From the NCBI GenBank assembly GCA_003990955.1, contig BIFV01000005.1, forward strand, positions 186,001 through 250,000: 64,000 bases of DNA. The letters run 5' to 3'. A program made the translations under genes and the position numbers. Under the pieces are notes generated by a model that worked only from the letters and a program-made list of their open reading frames with translations, made no database searches and had not been told where the DNA came from. The DNA is from Sporomusaceae bacterium FL31. Lineage in GTDB: Bacteria > Bacillota > Negativicutes > DSM-1736 > Dendrosporobacteraceae. This document shows positions 44,083-52,672 of the stretch, piece after piece (the stretch's first letter is position 1; every line of letters begins with the position of its first letter).

Positions 44083-44856
44083 ATGAAGATCGGCTTTTTT
44101 GACTCTGGTATTGGCGGCTTAACGGTTCTTGGTCACGCTTTAAAAATATTACCGTTTGCTGATTATATTTACTATGCTGATATTAAGCATGTACCTTATG
44201 GTGAAAAAACAAAAGGCGAAGTAAGACAATACGTCCAAACCGCCATGGATTATATGGCTGAGATCAAAGTAGATGCTGTGGTGATCGCGTGTAATACGGC
44301 AACAAGTGTTGCTGACGCGAAATTGCGAAGGAATTATAGTTTCCCGATCATTGGAATGGAACCTGCTGTGAAACCAGCAGTTGCATACTGCCAAGAAATA
44401 GGCAAAAAAATATTGGTATTGGCAACCAGTCTTACTTTGCGGGAAGAAAAATTCCGGCAATTAATTCATAGGCTTGATGCGACAGCAATGGTTGATACGC
44501 TGGCATTAGGCGGCCTGGTAAAATTTGCAGAACAGTTTGAGTTTGATACTTTAGAGGTAAATCAGTATTTGCAAAAGGAATTTGCATCATTAAAGTTATC
44601 TGATTATGGTGCTGTTGTTCTGGGCTGTACGCATTTTCCACTATACAGTAAGCTATTACAGCAATACTTTACGACGGAAACTGTTTTTTTCGACGGAAGT
44701 GTTGGCGCCATGAATCATTTGGCAGATATCTTAGAACAAAAAGGCGTAGCTCCTAGTCTAGATGATAAACTTAAATTTGTCATTACAAATGGCAAACTCC
44801 CACCTAGTGATGTGGACTATAAAAAAATATTGCAAGCTTATGTGCATAGCATATAG
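44083..44856 (+). CDS. murI: Glutamate racemase
   Basis: A 257-residue racemase supplying D-glutamate for peptidoglycan. FFDSGIGGLTVL holds the catalytic Asp7-Ser8, Cys70 lies in VIACNTATS and the second cysteine in VVLGCTHFPLY. Slightly shorter than the usual ~265 residues but complete. Clear AGGAAGGG site. Monocistronic, with its own terminator. Confidence 0.95.
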   Translation: MKIGFFDSGIGGLTVLGHALKILPFADYIYYADIKHVPYGEKTKGEVRQYVQTAMDYMAEIKVDAVVIACNTATSVADAKLRRNYSFPIIGMEPAVKPAVAYCQEIGKKILVLATSLTLREEKFRQLIHRLDATAMVDTLALGGLVKFAEQFEFDTLEVNQYLQKEFASLKLSDYGAVVLGCTHFPLYSKLLQQYFTTETVFFDGSVGAMNHLADILEQKGVAPSLDDKLKFVITNGKLPPSDVDYKKILQAYVHSI

Positions 44857-44952
44857 GACTGGCATATGAGTGAATTGGGTGAACGCATCGATGACTCTAC
44901 ATCCCACACTGTTTATGCTAAACCAACTAAGATTCGTATATATGATGTAACT

Positions 44953-44987
44953 AAAACACCTTCCACATAAATCTTGGAAGGTGTTTT
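44953..44987 (+). terminator. Terminator of murI
   Basis: AAAACACCTTCC and GGAAGGTGTTTT arms with a CATAAATCT-containing loop, about 96 bases after the stop. Similar in sequence to the hairpin at 42915. Confidence 0.88.
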
Positions 44988-45119
44988 CGCATTAGCAGTG
45001 ATTATGGTTCTCCTAATCAGGTCAAACAAGTGCTATTTTCGATTTCTCGCATTATTTCAAGTGTCTACGCAGCAATACAAAGGAATATTTCCTTAATTTT
45101 ACCTTGGTGTTGTTAACGC

Positions 45120-45656
45120 TTAGACTTCACTAAAAACTGCATTAGGATACTGAACTGTGCCTGATATGTTAGCCAATCCGTTCTCCGCAAGTTCGCACAC
45201 CATAAACGCTTCATCAGGCACCTCAAAGGGAGGTCGAATATTAAAACGACTCGCAGGGATGTATCCAAATCGAGGATAATAGGCAGGATGTCCAAGCAAA
45301 ATCGCTGATGTATATCCTAATTTTTTTGCAATTTTGTGTCCTTCTACAATCAGCTTTCCTCCGATCCCTTTGCCTTGCATAGTAGGTACAACAGACACAG
45401 GGGCTAAAGCAAGAGAAGTATATCTTTCGTTTGCGTTGATAATTTCTATTCGAGTAAATAAGATATGTCCAACAATTTCACCATCAACTATGGCTACAAG
45501 AGATAATTTAGGAATAAACGCCGAACTTTTCCTCAATCGATTAACCAAATTATGTTCATCGTGATCGGTATGCTCTGCATTGAGAAAAGCTAATTTCACC
45601 ACTGAGTATACACTATCAAAATCCGTTTGATTTTCTTGCCTAATAGTTACCTTCAT
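45120..45656 (-). CDS. GNAT family N-acetyltransferase, YhbS type
   Basis: A 178-residue acetyltransferase. The acetyl-CoA loop is VVPTMQGKGIGGKLI, the catalytic strand region is LAPVSVVP, and LLGHPAYYPRFGYIPAS is the YhbS-type C-terminal signature. Substrate unknown. AAGGTGGG precedes ATG 45656. It lies 77 bases downstream of mpg, possibly co-transcribed. Confidence 0.88.
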   Translation of the reverse strand: MKVTIRQENQTDFDSVYSVVKLAFLNAEHTDHDEHNLVNRLRKSSAFIPKLSLVAIVDGEIVGHILFTRIEIINANERYTSLALAPVSVVPTMQGKGIGGKLIVEGHKIAKKLGYTSAILLGHPAYYPRFGYIPASRFNIRPPFEVPDEAFMVCELAENGLANISGTVQYPNAVFSEV

Positions 45657-45733
45657 GTTACACCCACCTTTCGTGCTTTATCACTTCGTAGCTTGGTGGA
45701 GGACTTTCCCCTCCCCAGCTTTGTAAGATGTAG

Positions 45734-46345
45734 TTATCTTACTGACACATATTCATTATTGGCTATATAAAATCGCCAAAGATAATCCTTAGCTTCCTCC
45801 GCATAATCAATTCCTACACGTTTAGAAGATACTATATGAATTTTTTCAGCTTCTCCTTCTTCTACATATAGCTTATTGCTGCATAAATCTTCTCCATTTA
45901 AACTTTTATCAATGAGTAATGCCCTGCATAATTTTCCCGGCCCATTAGTTAAATTCTTTATTTGGCTTTTACTTAACTGGTTATATGTCTTATTGAACCT
46001 ATTTTGAGCTATTAAATCAAATCCGCCTATTGGCTCAGCAGCCCTTATCAAAACAGCTTGAGGATTGCCTTCTTCCTGAGTAACAATATTAAAGCAATGA
46101 TACATACCGTAAACAAGAAATACATAAGAAATTCCTGGCCCACCATACATCACTTCTACCCTCGGCGTTCTTCTTCCACCAAAAGAATGAGCGGCTCTAT
46201 CTGTGATACCCATATATGCTTCGGTTTCAACAATTTTTACAGAAATCTTTTGTCCGCTTATTTCGCGCACAAGCACCTTTCCCAGAAGATCCTGTGCAAC
46301 AATCAATGAATCCCGATTATAAAATGCTCTTGCTAATGTTTTCAT
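45734..46345 (-). CDS. mpg: 3-methyladenine DNA glycosylase (Mpg/AAG type)
   Basis: A 203-residue base-excision-repair enzyme that removes alkylated purines. Family landmarks are LLGKVLVRE, IVETEAYMGITDRAAHSFGGRRTPR (catalytic glutamate in VETEAY), YVFLVYGMYHCFNIVT and the C-terminal LTNGPGKLCRALLID. Length matches bacterial members. AAGGGG site upstream of ATG 46345. Confidence 0.95.
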   Translation of the reverse strand: MKTLARAFYNRDSLIVAQDLLGKVLVREISGQKISVKIVETEAYMGITDRAAHSFGGRRTPRVEVMYGGPGISYVFLVYGMYHCFNIVTQEEGNPQAVLIRAAEPIGGFDLIAQNRFNKTYNQLSKSQIKNLTNGPGKLCRALLIDKSLNGEDLCSNKLYVEEGEAEKIHIVSSKRVGIDYAEEAKDYLWRFYIANNEYVSVR

Positions 46346-46511
46346 CTACCAATGCCCCTTTGCATCCGAATTCAAACAGATCAAGCCACATAAGTCAATC
46401 CACTGACTATAACTTTTTCATATATCTATCTTTTTATTTGTTGATAATTATCCATTGTGTCCCCGATCTCAAATAAGATGAGTATCTATAGGTATAAAAT
46501 TACCAGTAAAT

Positions 46512-46558
46512 AAAGAGAACTCCTGCCAAATTTACATGATCTGGCAGGAGTTCTCTTT
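46512..46558 (-). terminator. Strong terminator (repeat family member)
   Basis: Perfect 17-bp arms AAAGAGAACTCCTGCCA (46512-46528) and its complement (46542-46558). On the minus strand it ends the 46719 transcript. The remainder of the 46346-46718 gap shows no gene. Confidence 0.92.
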
Positions 46559-46718
46559 ATTTTTCGTCACTAATATTGATATGGTTAAACGTTACAGGGA
46601 AAGGCAATATCACTATAATACCAACTAAACCGGTCCGCTACACAATCACACTTTGTATTATATCCGTCAGGCTTGTGAGCTACTTTGTTGTACCCCTCCA
46701 GTTTTCCGTTTGCTTTAA

Positions 46719-47783
46719 TTAGGGTAACTTGAACTCAAGTTGTAATTTATTCAATAAAAATTCAATACCTTCTTGCCGTTTCTTTTTGTCCATCGTATCA
46801 AAAACAATATTTAAAAGGTATTTATTAGATTCAGTATCGACTACAAAAATATCTTCCTTCAAACGGTAATTAGAATTATCTTCTTCTGCGCCAACATTAC
46901 TTATGATAATTGCTGTTACTGTATTAGCGTTAAGCGCTTTTCCATACGCTACAAGGCTTTCTTTTCTTAAAATAAAGGTTCGTTGCTTCGCGCTGTCGGT
47001 TTGAACCCTGCTGATTAGATTCAAAAAATCAGGGGTTTTGGGCTTATCATCAATATAGATCGGAACATCATTCACTTGGAATTTTGTAGAAACTGCCTTT
47101 CTCACCATTTCTACTAACTCAGGTTTTTTAAGAATAACGTCAGGTAAGAAGACGATCACTGCAGGCTTTTTATCTTCCGACTGGTTAACGATTTTATTAT
47201 CACTCTGTTTAGCAAAAGGCGGTGACCAATTAAACTCAGCAGCTAATTTTTTCATGAGTATTTTAGCTCCTTCTGAAGAAAAAGCACTAGTACCTTCTTT
47301 ATAATAGTTCATATATGCCAAATACTTTAGTGTGTTAACATCAATCACTGAAACACTGCCTTTTGTGTCAACCCGATCTCCTGACCAAAAATTCCAGTAT
47401 AAATTGCAGGGTGAAACTGTTATAAGCATTACATAGTCGGACTTTATCGCACGCCCATATTTGGCTAACTCACCAATATTAATTGAAACTATATCTTTTT
47501 CGTTAGCGGGATCTGTCTTAACCTTTTCAATAAACTCCAAGAACTCTGTAGATTTTGATTGATCATCTCCATAGATTGCAATGCTATTTGCATACTTGAA
47601 CTTTTCTTTGAGTACCTCCCTCATCTGGGTGACAGCTTTTCCATCAGCAATAATCTTCTTATCCATGAATACAACTACAGATAGTGCGGACTGGTCGGAT
47701 GGATTATTTGAGTCGTTAAGGCTGGCCCAAGCTGTTGAAGTCATACCAAGTAGCAATAACAATATTACAAGCATCTTTTTCAT
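46719..47783 (-). CDS. Exported protein with an internal duplication, function unknown
   Basis: A 354-residue protein with a signal peptide ending near residue 21 (LLLLGMTSTAWA). The mature part is two related halves of about 150 residues: SALSVVVFMDKKIIADGKAV...IAIYGDDQSKSTEFLEFIEKV and PAVIVFLPDVILKKPELVEMV...IYIDDKPKTPDFLNLISRV, each ending in a VIDVNTLKYLAYMNY or VVDTESNKYLLNIVF strand and a helix with KLAAEFNW or KLQLEFKL. No catalytic motif is seen. Each half looks alpha/beta. Negativicutes carry similar exported proteins of unknown role. AAGGAG site upstream of ATG 47783. Confidence 0.72.
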   Translation of the reverse strand: MKKMLVILLLLLGMTSTAWASLNDSNNPSDQSALSVVVFMDKKIIADGKAVTQMREVLKEKFKYANSIAIYGDDQSKSTEFLEFIEKVKTDPANEKDIVSINIGELAKYGRAIKSDYVMLITVSPCNLYWNFWSGDRVDTKGSVSVIDVNTLKYLAYMNYYKEGTSAFSSEGAKILMKKLAAEFNWSPPFAKQSDNKIVNQSEDKKPAVIVFLPDVILKKPELVEMVRKAVSTKFQVNDVPIYIDDKPKTPDFLNLISRVQTDSAKQRTFILRKESLVAYGKALNANTVTAIIISNVGAEEDNSNYRLKEDIFVVDTESNKYLLNIVFDTMDKKKRQEGIEFLLNKLQLEFKLP

Positions 47784-47932
47784 ACAAGCAGCTCCTTTGC
47801 TACCAAATTACTATAATTTCCATATTTTCCTTATAAGGTTAATTTTTTCCTGCTATTTTATCTCAATTTTGTATTGGTTTCCTTTTGGTATGTAACTCAA
47901 CTTCATTTATGTATCTTGAAACACAGCAATAG

Positions 47933-47975
47933 AAAAAACCCGTTAAAGCTGCTCGTCCAGGTTAACGGGTTTTTT
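47933..47975. terminator. Bidirectional terminator
   Basis: AAAAAACCCGTTAA (47933-47946) and TTAACGGGTTTTTT (47962-47975). On the minus strand it closes the zinc-ribbon gene at 48060. Confidence 0.9.
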
Positions 47976-48059
47976 ATGCCATTTGCATCAATTACCAAGG
48001 ATACTGTTGTCCGTAACGGTCACTCCTATTGCCGGGGCAGGTTGACTGTCCCGCCGTTC

Positions 48060-48233
48060 CTAATAACCTTCCCATAATCGATCATTGTCGTTTTGGAAAT
48101 CGTCCACACAATATACACTCGTGCTTCCGCATTTAGGACAACATTCTAAATATCCACCATCACCTATCGGTTTCAGTATTGCGCCCTCTCTATTAAACAC
48201 TTTTCCACATTTTGTGCACTTTACAACTGCCAT
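48060..48233 (-). CDS. Small zinc-ribbon protein (57 residues)
   Basis: A short protein starting MAVVKCTKCGKVFNR with a second knuckle ECCPKCGSTSVYC, giving a CxxC...CxxC zinc ribbon, then an acidic tail (DDFQNDNDRLWEGY). AAAGGAGAG lies before ATG 48233. Such ribbons are often nucleic-acid or partner-binding; no function can be assigned. Its terminator at 47933 supports a real gene. Confidence 0.72.
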   Translation of the reverse strand: MAVVKCTKCGKVFNREGAILKPIGDGGYLECCPKCGSTSVYCVDDFQNDNDRLWEGY

Positions 48234-48257
48234 TTTTTCTCTCCTTTAGCTCTATAA

Positions 48258-48410
48258 TTAGCGCGTCGCGGGGACGGGCTGATCAAAATAATCTTTCATC
48301 TGCTTTGGGGTGACGCTAGGGACAACTTGATTGTAAAAAAAAACATCCCCACTATCCCATAACACTTTGACAATCTCATTGTAAGTTAACCTGATCCCCA
48401 AGTCTAGCAA
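48258..48410 (-). pseudogene. Possible remnant of a coding sequence (50 codons)
   Basis: The frame from TTG 48410 to TAA 48258 has protein-like composition (NEIVKVLWDSGDVFFYNQ, then VTPKQMKDYFDQPVP) but no ribosome site, and a stop codon directly precedes it. It could be the 3' remnant of a lost gene. The stretch 48411-48495 shows nothing else. Confidence 0.3.
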
Positions 48411-48495
48411 CTATGATTGCAATTATCAAAAAAAGTCAACTGGCTACAGGTTAACTGTTTTCAAAACAACTGCCTGTCCCCATGCTTTATCGTTC

Positions 48496-48696
48496 TCAAT
48501 TTCTTTTTCGCAGCAATGTAACCATTTCCCCACCTATTCCCCAGTTATCCGTATCCACCTCATCGATCACGACAACGGTAGTCTTCGGATTTTTCCCCAG
48601 TACATCTACCAATAGTTGAGTAGCTCCCCGAATCAATTGTGCTTTTTGCTCAGGGGTAGCTCCTTCCTTAGTAATTTTTATATTTACATAGGGCAT
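48496..48696 (-). CDS. 4-oxalocrotonate tautomerase family protein
   Basis: A 66-residue tautomerase. Pro1, exposed after removal of Met, is the catalytic base in MPYVNIKIT; the EGATPEQKAQLIRGAT helix and the TTVVVIDEVDTDNWGIGG end match 4-OT monomers, which form hexamers. The stop codon of the MFS gene and this start share one base (TAATG), so the two are coupled. Substrate unknown. Confidence 0.9.
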   Translation of the reverse strand: MPYVNIKITKEGATPEQKAQLIRGATQLLVDVLGKNPKTTVVVIDEVDTDNWGIGGEMVTLLRKRN

Positions 48697-49862
48697 TAAA
48701 CAGCACCGCCTTTCTTATTCATTCTTAATGTCATCAGCACAAGCAAGGCAAAAAATAAAACAACAACTGCAAACAGGCTTGGCATCATCATCCCAAAGTT
48801 TTTTTGTAGATACGCGGCTATGACCGGGCCAATAATCTGCCCAAAGGCATAGATGGTTGTCAATTCCCCAATCGCCTGTATTTGGACTTCCGGTTTCAGC
48901 TGATTCGCCAGCGTAATCGAAAGACTGGTTATCCCCATGAAGGTTCCGCCAAATAAAGCACCTCCTACTAAGATACTAACTTGATTGGGAAGAATGACCG
49001 GCAGCAGTATCCCCAGTGCCTGCAGCCCGTAAGCCAGCATTAGACTGGCTTTTATACCGGTTTTTTGAGCCATTTGTGCCCAAAGATAGCTTGAGGGAGC
49101 TGCTGTCAGACCGATAAGTATCCAGCTTTGGTTGGCAATCTGATTAAGTTCAGGTATTGATTTAATTATTTGCACAATAAAGGTGGCTGTTATGATATAG
49201 CCAATACCCTCCAATCCGTAACTGATGAGAAGAACGTACCATGTATAATCCCTTACCAATTCATTATTGCTTCGCAGTTGTCCTGGCTCCCCTGATTCAG
49301 AGTGTGCTGCTTTTGCTAACGTGTACCATGCGAGGATTCCAAATACACTTCCCCCCAGCGCTAAGCCCAACCAGGCCGCTTTCCAGCCGCCTAGGCTGTC
49401 AAACATGGGCACAAATATGCCGGTAAAGGCAATACCAATCCCCACTCCACTATACAAATATCCCGCCCAGCCACTTCGCCCTTGCCTCAAAGTAACACTG
49501 GAGGCAATAACAAATAAAATCGCGCTCAAAAATCCGGAACCTAATCTTAAAAAACTCCAAAGTGAATGATTGAGCGTAAGTGGCACAATGATCAGCAGAA
49601 TGATACTGCCAACTAATCCTGCCCCTAGCCAATTCCGCAAGTGTTTCCTAACCCATTGTTTTCGTGAAATATAGGCGCCAATCAGATAGCCCAGATAGTT
49701 TGCCGAAGCCATGACCGCAATATCCCATTCGGTTACTCCCATATCTCTTTGCATCAAAGGAATAATAGGCGTAAAGCCAAACCGTGATATCCCCATAGCC
49801 AAGCTTAGAGCACAAATTCCACCTATAAGGCTGTAAATATTACGCTGCTTCGACTTCGCCAC
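48696..49862 (-). CDS. YbfB/YjiJ family MFS transporter
   Basis: A 388-residue, twelve-segment transporter. The opening GGICALSLAMGISRFGFTPIIPLMQ is the YbfB/YjiJ signature; the second half (LMLAYGLQALGILLPVILP, FGGTFMGITSLSITLANQL) also fits. Exporter of unknown substrate. The GTG start at 49862 directly abuts AGGAG, and no better start is visible, so the true N-terminus may begin a few codons later. Divergent from a LysR gene and coupled to the tautomerase gene, forming a small regulated unit. Confidence 0.85.
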   Translation of the reverse strand: MAKSKQRNIYSLIGGICALSLAMGISRFGFTPIIPLMQRDMGVTEWDIAVMASANYLGYLIGAYISRKQWVRKHLRNWLGAGLVGSIILLIIVPLTLNHSLWSFLRLGSGFLSAILFVIASSVTLRQGRSGWAGYLYSGVGIGIAFTGIFVPMFDSLGGWKAAWLGLALGGSVFGILAWYTLAKAAHSESGEPGQLRSNNELVRDYTWYVLLISYGLEGIGYIITATFIVQIIKSIPELNQIANQSWILIGLTAAPSSYLWAQMAQKTGIKASLMLAYGLQALGILLPVILPNQVSILVGGALFGGTFMGITSLSITLANQLKPEVQIQAIGELTTIYAFGQIIGPVIAAYLQKNFGMMMPSLFAVVVLFFALLVLMTLRMNKKGGAV

Positions 49863-49971
49863 CTCCTATTCAATCAATATGACTTTATGGTACTATAAAA
49901 GCACCCACCATCGGAAGCGATTAGTTTCTATGGCAGCAATCGTTTTTATCTATGACAAGGAGGAGTATAGG

Positions 49972-50841
49972 ATGGATTTAGACGACATTAAAGTGTTTCG
50001 TGAAGTCGCTTTACATAGGTCTATGACCCAGGCAGCACAAACTCTGGGCTATGCCCAATCCAGCGTTACGGCCCGCATCCGCAAATTAGAAGCAACCCTG
50101 AATGTAGATTTATTTTACCGTAATGCCAAGGGAGTACAGCTTACTCCGGCCGGTCAGATATTCCTGGAACAAGGCTTGAAGATAAACCAACTCATGGAAG
50201 AGCTATACTTCCGCCTGAATCCAAGCAAAATTCCCGGTGGTTTGCTGCGAATTGGCGCTATGGAAACAACGGCTGCTGTCCGCCTTCCGTCACTGCTAAA
50301 ACAATACCACGCCTTATATGAAAAAGTGGAACTATCACTTCAGACCGGACCTACCGAATACTTAATCAATCAAATCCTGAATTACGAGCTTGACCTCGCT
50401 TTTGTGGCTGCGCCTGTCAATCATCCTGAAATCACTGAAATCGAAAGTTTTAACGAAGAGATGGTTCTGGTTGCCGAAAAAAAAGAAAATACCCAAGAAC
50501 TCTTGGATATGATCAGAGATAGAACGATATTAGTTTTCCGCTCCGGCTGCTCTTATCGGGCATTGCTGGAAAGGTATCTATCGGAAAGTAATGCTATACC
50601 CTTGAGGCGTTTTGAATTTGGCTCTTTGGATGCTATTATCGGCGGTGTATCAGCTGGTATCGGAATCTCATTATTGCCCAGATCTGTTATCGAGGCTAAA
50701 CTTCAATCAGATACGCTAACTGCTTATGAACTGCCAGCTCATCTACGGTTTTGTACAACCATGCTAATACGAAGAAAAGACCTAATCCAAACGACAGCCA
50801 TGACTCATTTTACCGATCTATTGCAGAATAAAAACTGCTGA
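49972..50841 (+). CDS. LysR family transcriptional regulator
   Basis: A 289-residue regulator with N-terminal helix-turn-helix (SMTQAAQTLGYAQSSVTARI) and substrate-binding-like effector domain, of the CzcR/CynR-like kind. ATG 49972 follows AAGGAGGAG; the frame can be read from 49879 but lacks a site there. Divergent from the MFS-tautomerase pair, which it probably controls. The gap of about 110 bases should hold its operator; I see no conspicuous T-N11-A dyad. Confidence 0.88.
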   Translation: MDLDDIKVFREVALHRSMTQAAQTLGYAQSSVTARIRKLEATLNVDLFYRNAKGVQLTPAGQIFLEQGLKINQLMEELYFRLNPSKIPGGLLRIGAMETTAAVRLPSLLKQYHALYEKVELSLQTGPTEYLINQILNYELDLAFVAAPVNHPEITEIESFNEEMVLVAEKKENTQELLDMIRDRTILVFRSGCSYRALLERYLSESNAIPLRRFEFGSLDAIIGGVSAGIGISLLPRSVIEAKLQSDTLTAYELPAHLRFCTTMLIRRKDLIQTTAMTHFTDLLQNKNC

Positions 50842-50965
50842 GTTGTCGTTCATTATAACAGCAACCTGATCCCTTTTGGATAGTATCTTACAAAAAAGTG
50901 CATACTCGCTATTACCTGCGCATTAGTGTACTATAAAGACACGAACTTTCAAGGAGGTTAGCATT

Positions 50966-51502
50966 ATGAAAAAAGAAATTGAAGTATTTGATTATGCTAA
51001 TGAGATTATGAAAGCAGTCAAAACAGGCGTTTTGTTAACCACAAAGACAGATGACAAAGTGAACTCTATGACTATTTCTTGGGGAACGCTCGGAATTGAG
51101 TGGGCAACGCCGATTTTTACAGTTTTTGTTAGAGAAAACCGCTTTACCAAACATCAGCTTGATAAAAACCCTGAATTCACAATAAATGTACCCTATGGTG
51201 CCTTTGACAAAAAGATATTGGGAATTTGCGGGACAAAATCCGGCCGAGAAATTGATAAAATTAAAGAACTGAACTTAACACTTGTAACCCCTAATCATGT
51301 TTCTGTTCCTGCGATTAAGGAGCTGCCTTTAACGCTTGAGTGCAGGGTGATATACAAACAGAAACAAGATGAGCGTGAAATTACAGAAGAAAACAAGAAG
51401 ATATGTTACCCACAGGATGTTGATAGTTCATTTCACGGGGCAAACAAGGATTTTCATACTGCGTATTACGGAGAGATTGTTAGTGCCTATATTATCGAAT
51501 AA
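50966..51502 (+). CDS. Flavin reductase-like FMN-binding protein
   Basis: A 178-residue split-barrel protein of the flavin-reductase-like family (GVLLTTKTDDKVNSMTISWG is the N-terminal FMN-binding region; VFVRENRFTKHQLDKNPEFTINV and GRE near residue 95 continue it). In anaerobes such proteins (flavoredoxins) transfer electrons or act as nitroreductase-like enzymes. AAGGAGG precedes ATG 50966. It follows the LysR gene by 124 bases and may be regulated separately. Confidence 0.87.
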   Translation: MKKEIEVFDYANEIMKAVKTGVLLTTKTDDKVNSMTISWGTLGIEWATPIFTVFVRENRFTKHQLDKNPEFTINVPYGAFDKKILGICGTKSGREIDKIKELNLTLVTPNHVSVPAIKELPLTLECRVIYKQKQDEREITEENKKICYPQDVDSSFHGANKDFHTAYYGEIVSAYIIE

Positions 51503-51935
51503 CTAGCTTTAAATTCCTTGCTTTTACACGCAAGTAGTGCAAATAATTCGCGACAGATTCCAGGCATCTATATTCACCTAACTGACTACTTAATTATTAA
51601 CCCACTGCTAATGAAAAATAGCTTTTAAAATATCGATTTTCTTATTTAGCTTCCGCTTGTCGGGAGTTTCTTTCTTTTACGGATATTCATAAAATATTCT
51701 TTGTTTCGTAAGTAGCTTTCAAAGCAAAAACGGCTCTTCCCCGTCACCCAAAACTGGCCTCTCTTGCAGCGTTAGCAATGAAACACTTTTTCTACTGGTT
51801 AATCGGTGCAGAAAAGAGCGATATCCCTAAATAGTGTCACCGGAACTGTCGTCGTGACACTATTAGCAATAGAATACTCTATAATTTTGCACTTTAAAAG
51901 GTATCAAGTATGGTTCCCGAATAGTCTTAAGGCAG
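51503..51935. other. Intergenic region with a perfect 11-bp inverted repeat
   Basis: This 433-base gap has no gene I can support. AATAGTGTCAC (51830-51840) and GTGACACTATT (51854-51864) form a perfect dyad with a 13-base loop. Further GC-richer segments (GGCTCTTCCCCGTCACCC near 51731, GAAAAGAGCG near 51811) could pair with each other. I could not match it to a known RNA class. Confidence 0.4.
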
Positions 51936-52250
51936 TTACTTTGATAATCTCTTCTGTGCCCAAGAATCCAACTTCTTAACATGCTTTTTCCCTATGGTTA
52001 ATCCATAGATAATCAGCAGCACAATGACAAGGGTAAACAAATCGATTTCTTTTGTTGCAACAAAATTTACTACACCCAAGAGTACTTGAGGAATAACACC
52101 TGTAAGTACTAATATCGCTGATGCTACCTTAAACCAAAACTGGGATTGCATTTTATATCTAGCATAAAACATAAAAAATGTTGCAGACCAAGCAAAAAAT
52201 TCAAGAATGAGTAAAAGAGTCCATTTGTTTTCCATGATTAAGTTGTACAT
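51936..52250 (-). CDS. Small membrane protein controlled by a guanidine-I riboswitch
   Basis: A 104-residue protein with three predicted membrane segments (about residues 8-25, 37-58 and 66-84: LLLILEFFAWSATFFMFYA, ASAILVLTGVIPQVLLG, LFTLVIVLLIIYGL) and a basic C-terminus (KKHVKKLDSWAQKRLSK). It is not an EmrE/Gdx small multidrug transporter by eye: the Gdx glutamate/lysine pattern and four-segment layout are missing. The only visible upstream control is the riboswitch at 52322. ATG 52250 is eight bases after GAGGAG. Its role is unknown; transport or tolerance of guanidine-like compounds is inferred from the switch. Confidence 0.78.
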   Translation of the reverse strand: MYNLIMENKWTLLLILEFFAWSATFFMFYARYKMQSQFWFKVASAILVLTGVIPQVLLGVVNFVATKEIDLFTLVIVLLIIYGLTIGKKHVKKLDSWAQKRLSK

Positions 52251-52321
52251 GCAATTCACTCCTCAAAATTTATCAATGCGAGCGTTCATAGACTTCCAAA
52301 AAACTTTCTGCCTATCAATAC

Positions 52322-52443
52322 AAAAAAGCCTTGAGAGTGCATAAATACTCCCAGGCTTTTATCCTTCCGTGTACACAGCTCTTGCTGTGCGCTTTCTCTC
52401 GGACCAGACTGACTTTACGTCACGGAACCCTAGAAAGCTTTTC
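52322..52443 (-). ncRNA. Guanidine-I (ykkC) riboswitch with terminator
   Basis: On the minus strand the ykkC core is clear: TTTCTAGGGTTCCG (52423-52436), CTGGTCCGAGAGAAAG (near 52391-52406) and ACACGGAAGGATAAAAGCC (near 52357-52375). Between them lie variable stems TGACGTAAAGTCA and ACAGCAAGAGCTGT. AAAAGCCTGGGAGT then pairs with ACTCTCAAGGCTTTTTT as an intrinsic terminator that shares bases with the aptamer, so guanidine binding should prevent termination (ON switch). A TATAAT -10 box lies at 52476-52481. Confidence 0.9.
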
Positions 52444-52672
52444 TCCTATTCACTTCTCCAAGAAACTATAATCATATTATATCACACTTATATTGCTGTA
52501 GTCCAAAGCCCCCACTATCCGGTAATGGGGTGTCTTTCCTCCTTATCAACAGCTTGTTCTGTAGATTGTGTATTAATTGATTTAAATTTATACATTTATT
52601 AGACAACGGGACAGTTCTGATACTTTTGTGTTAAAGAATAACGGCATTATCCACAAAAGCAAATAACCGTCC

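Noticed and set aside
51503..51935. Riboswitch upstream or downstream of the flavin reductase and small membrane protein genes in this gap
   Set aside because: I compared the visible motifs with TPP, cobalamin, Moco, c-di-AMP and c-di-GMP signatures and found no convincing match.
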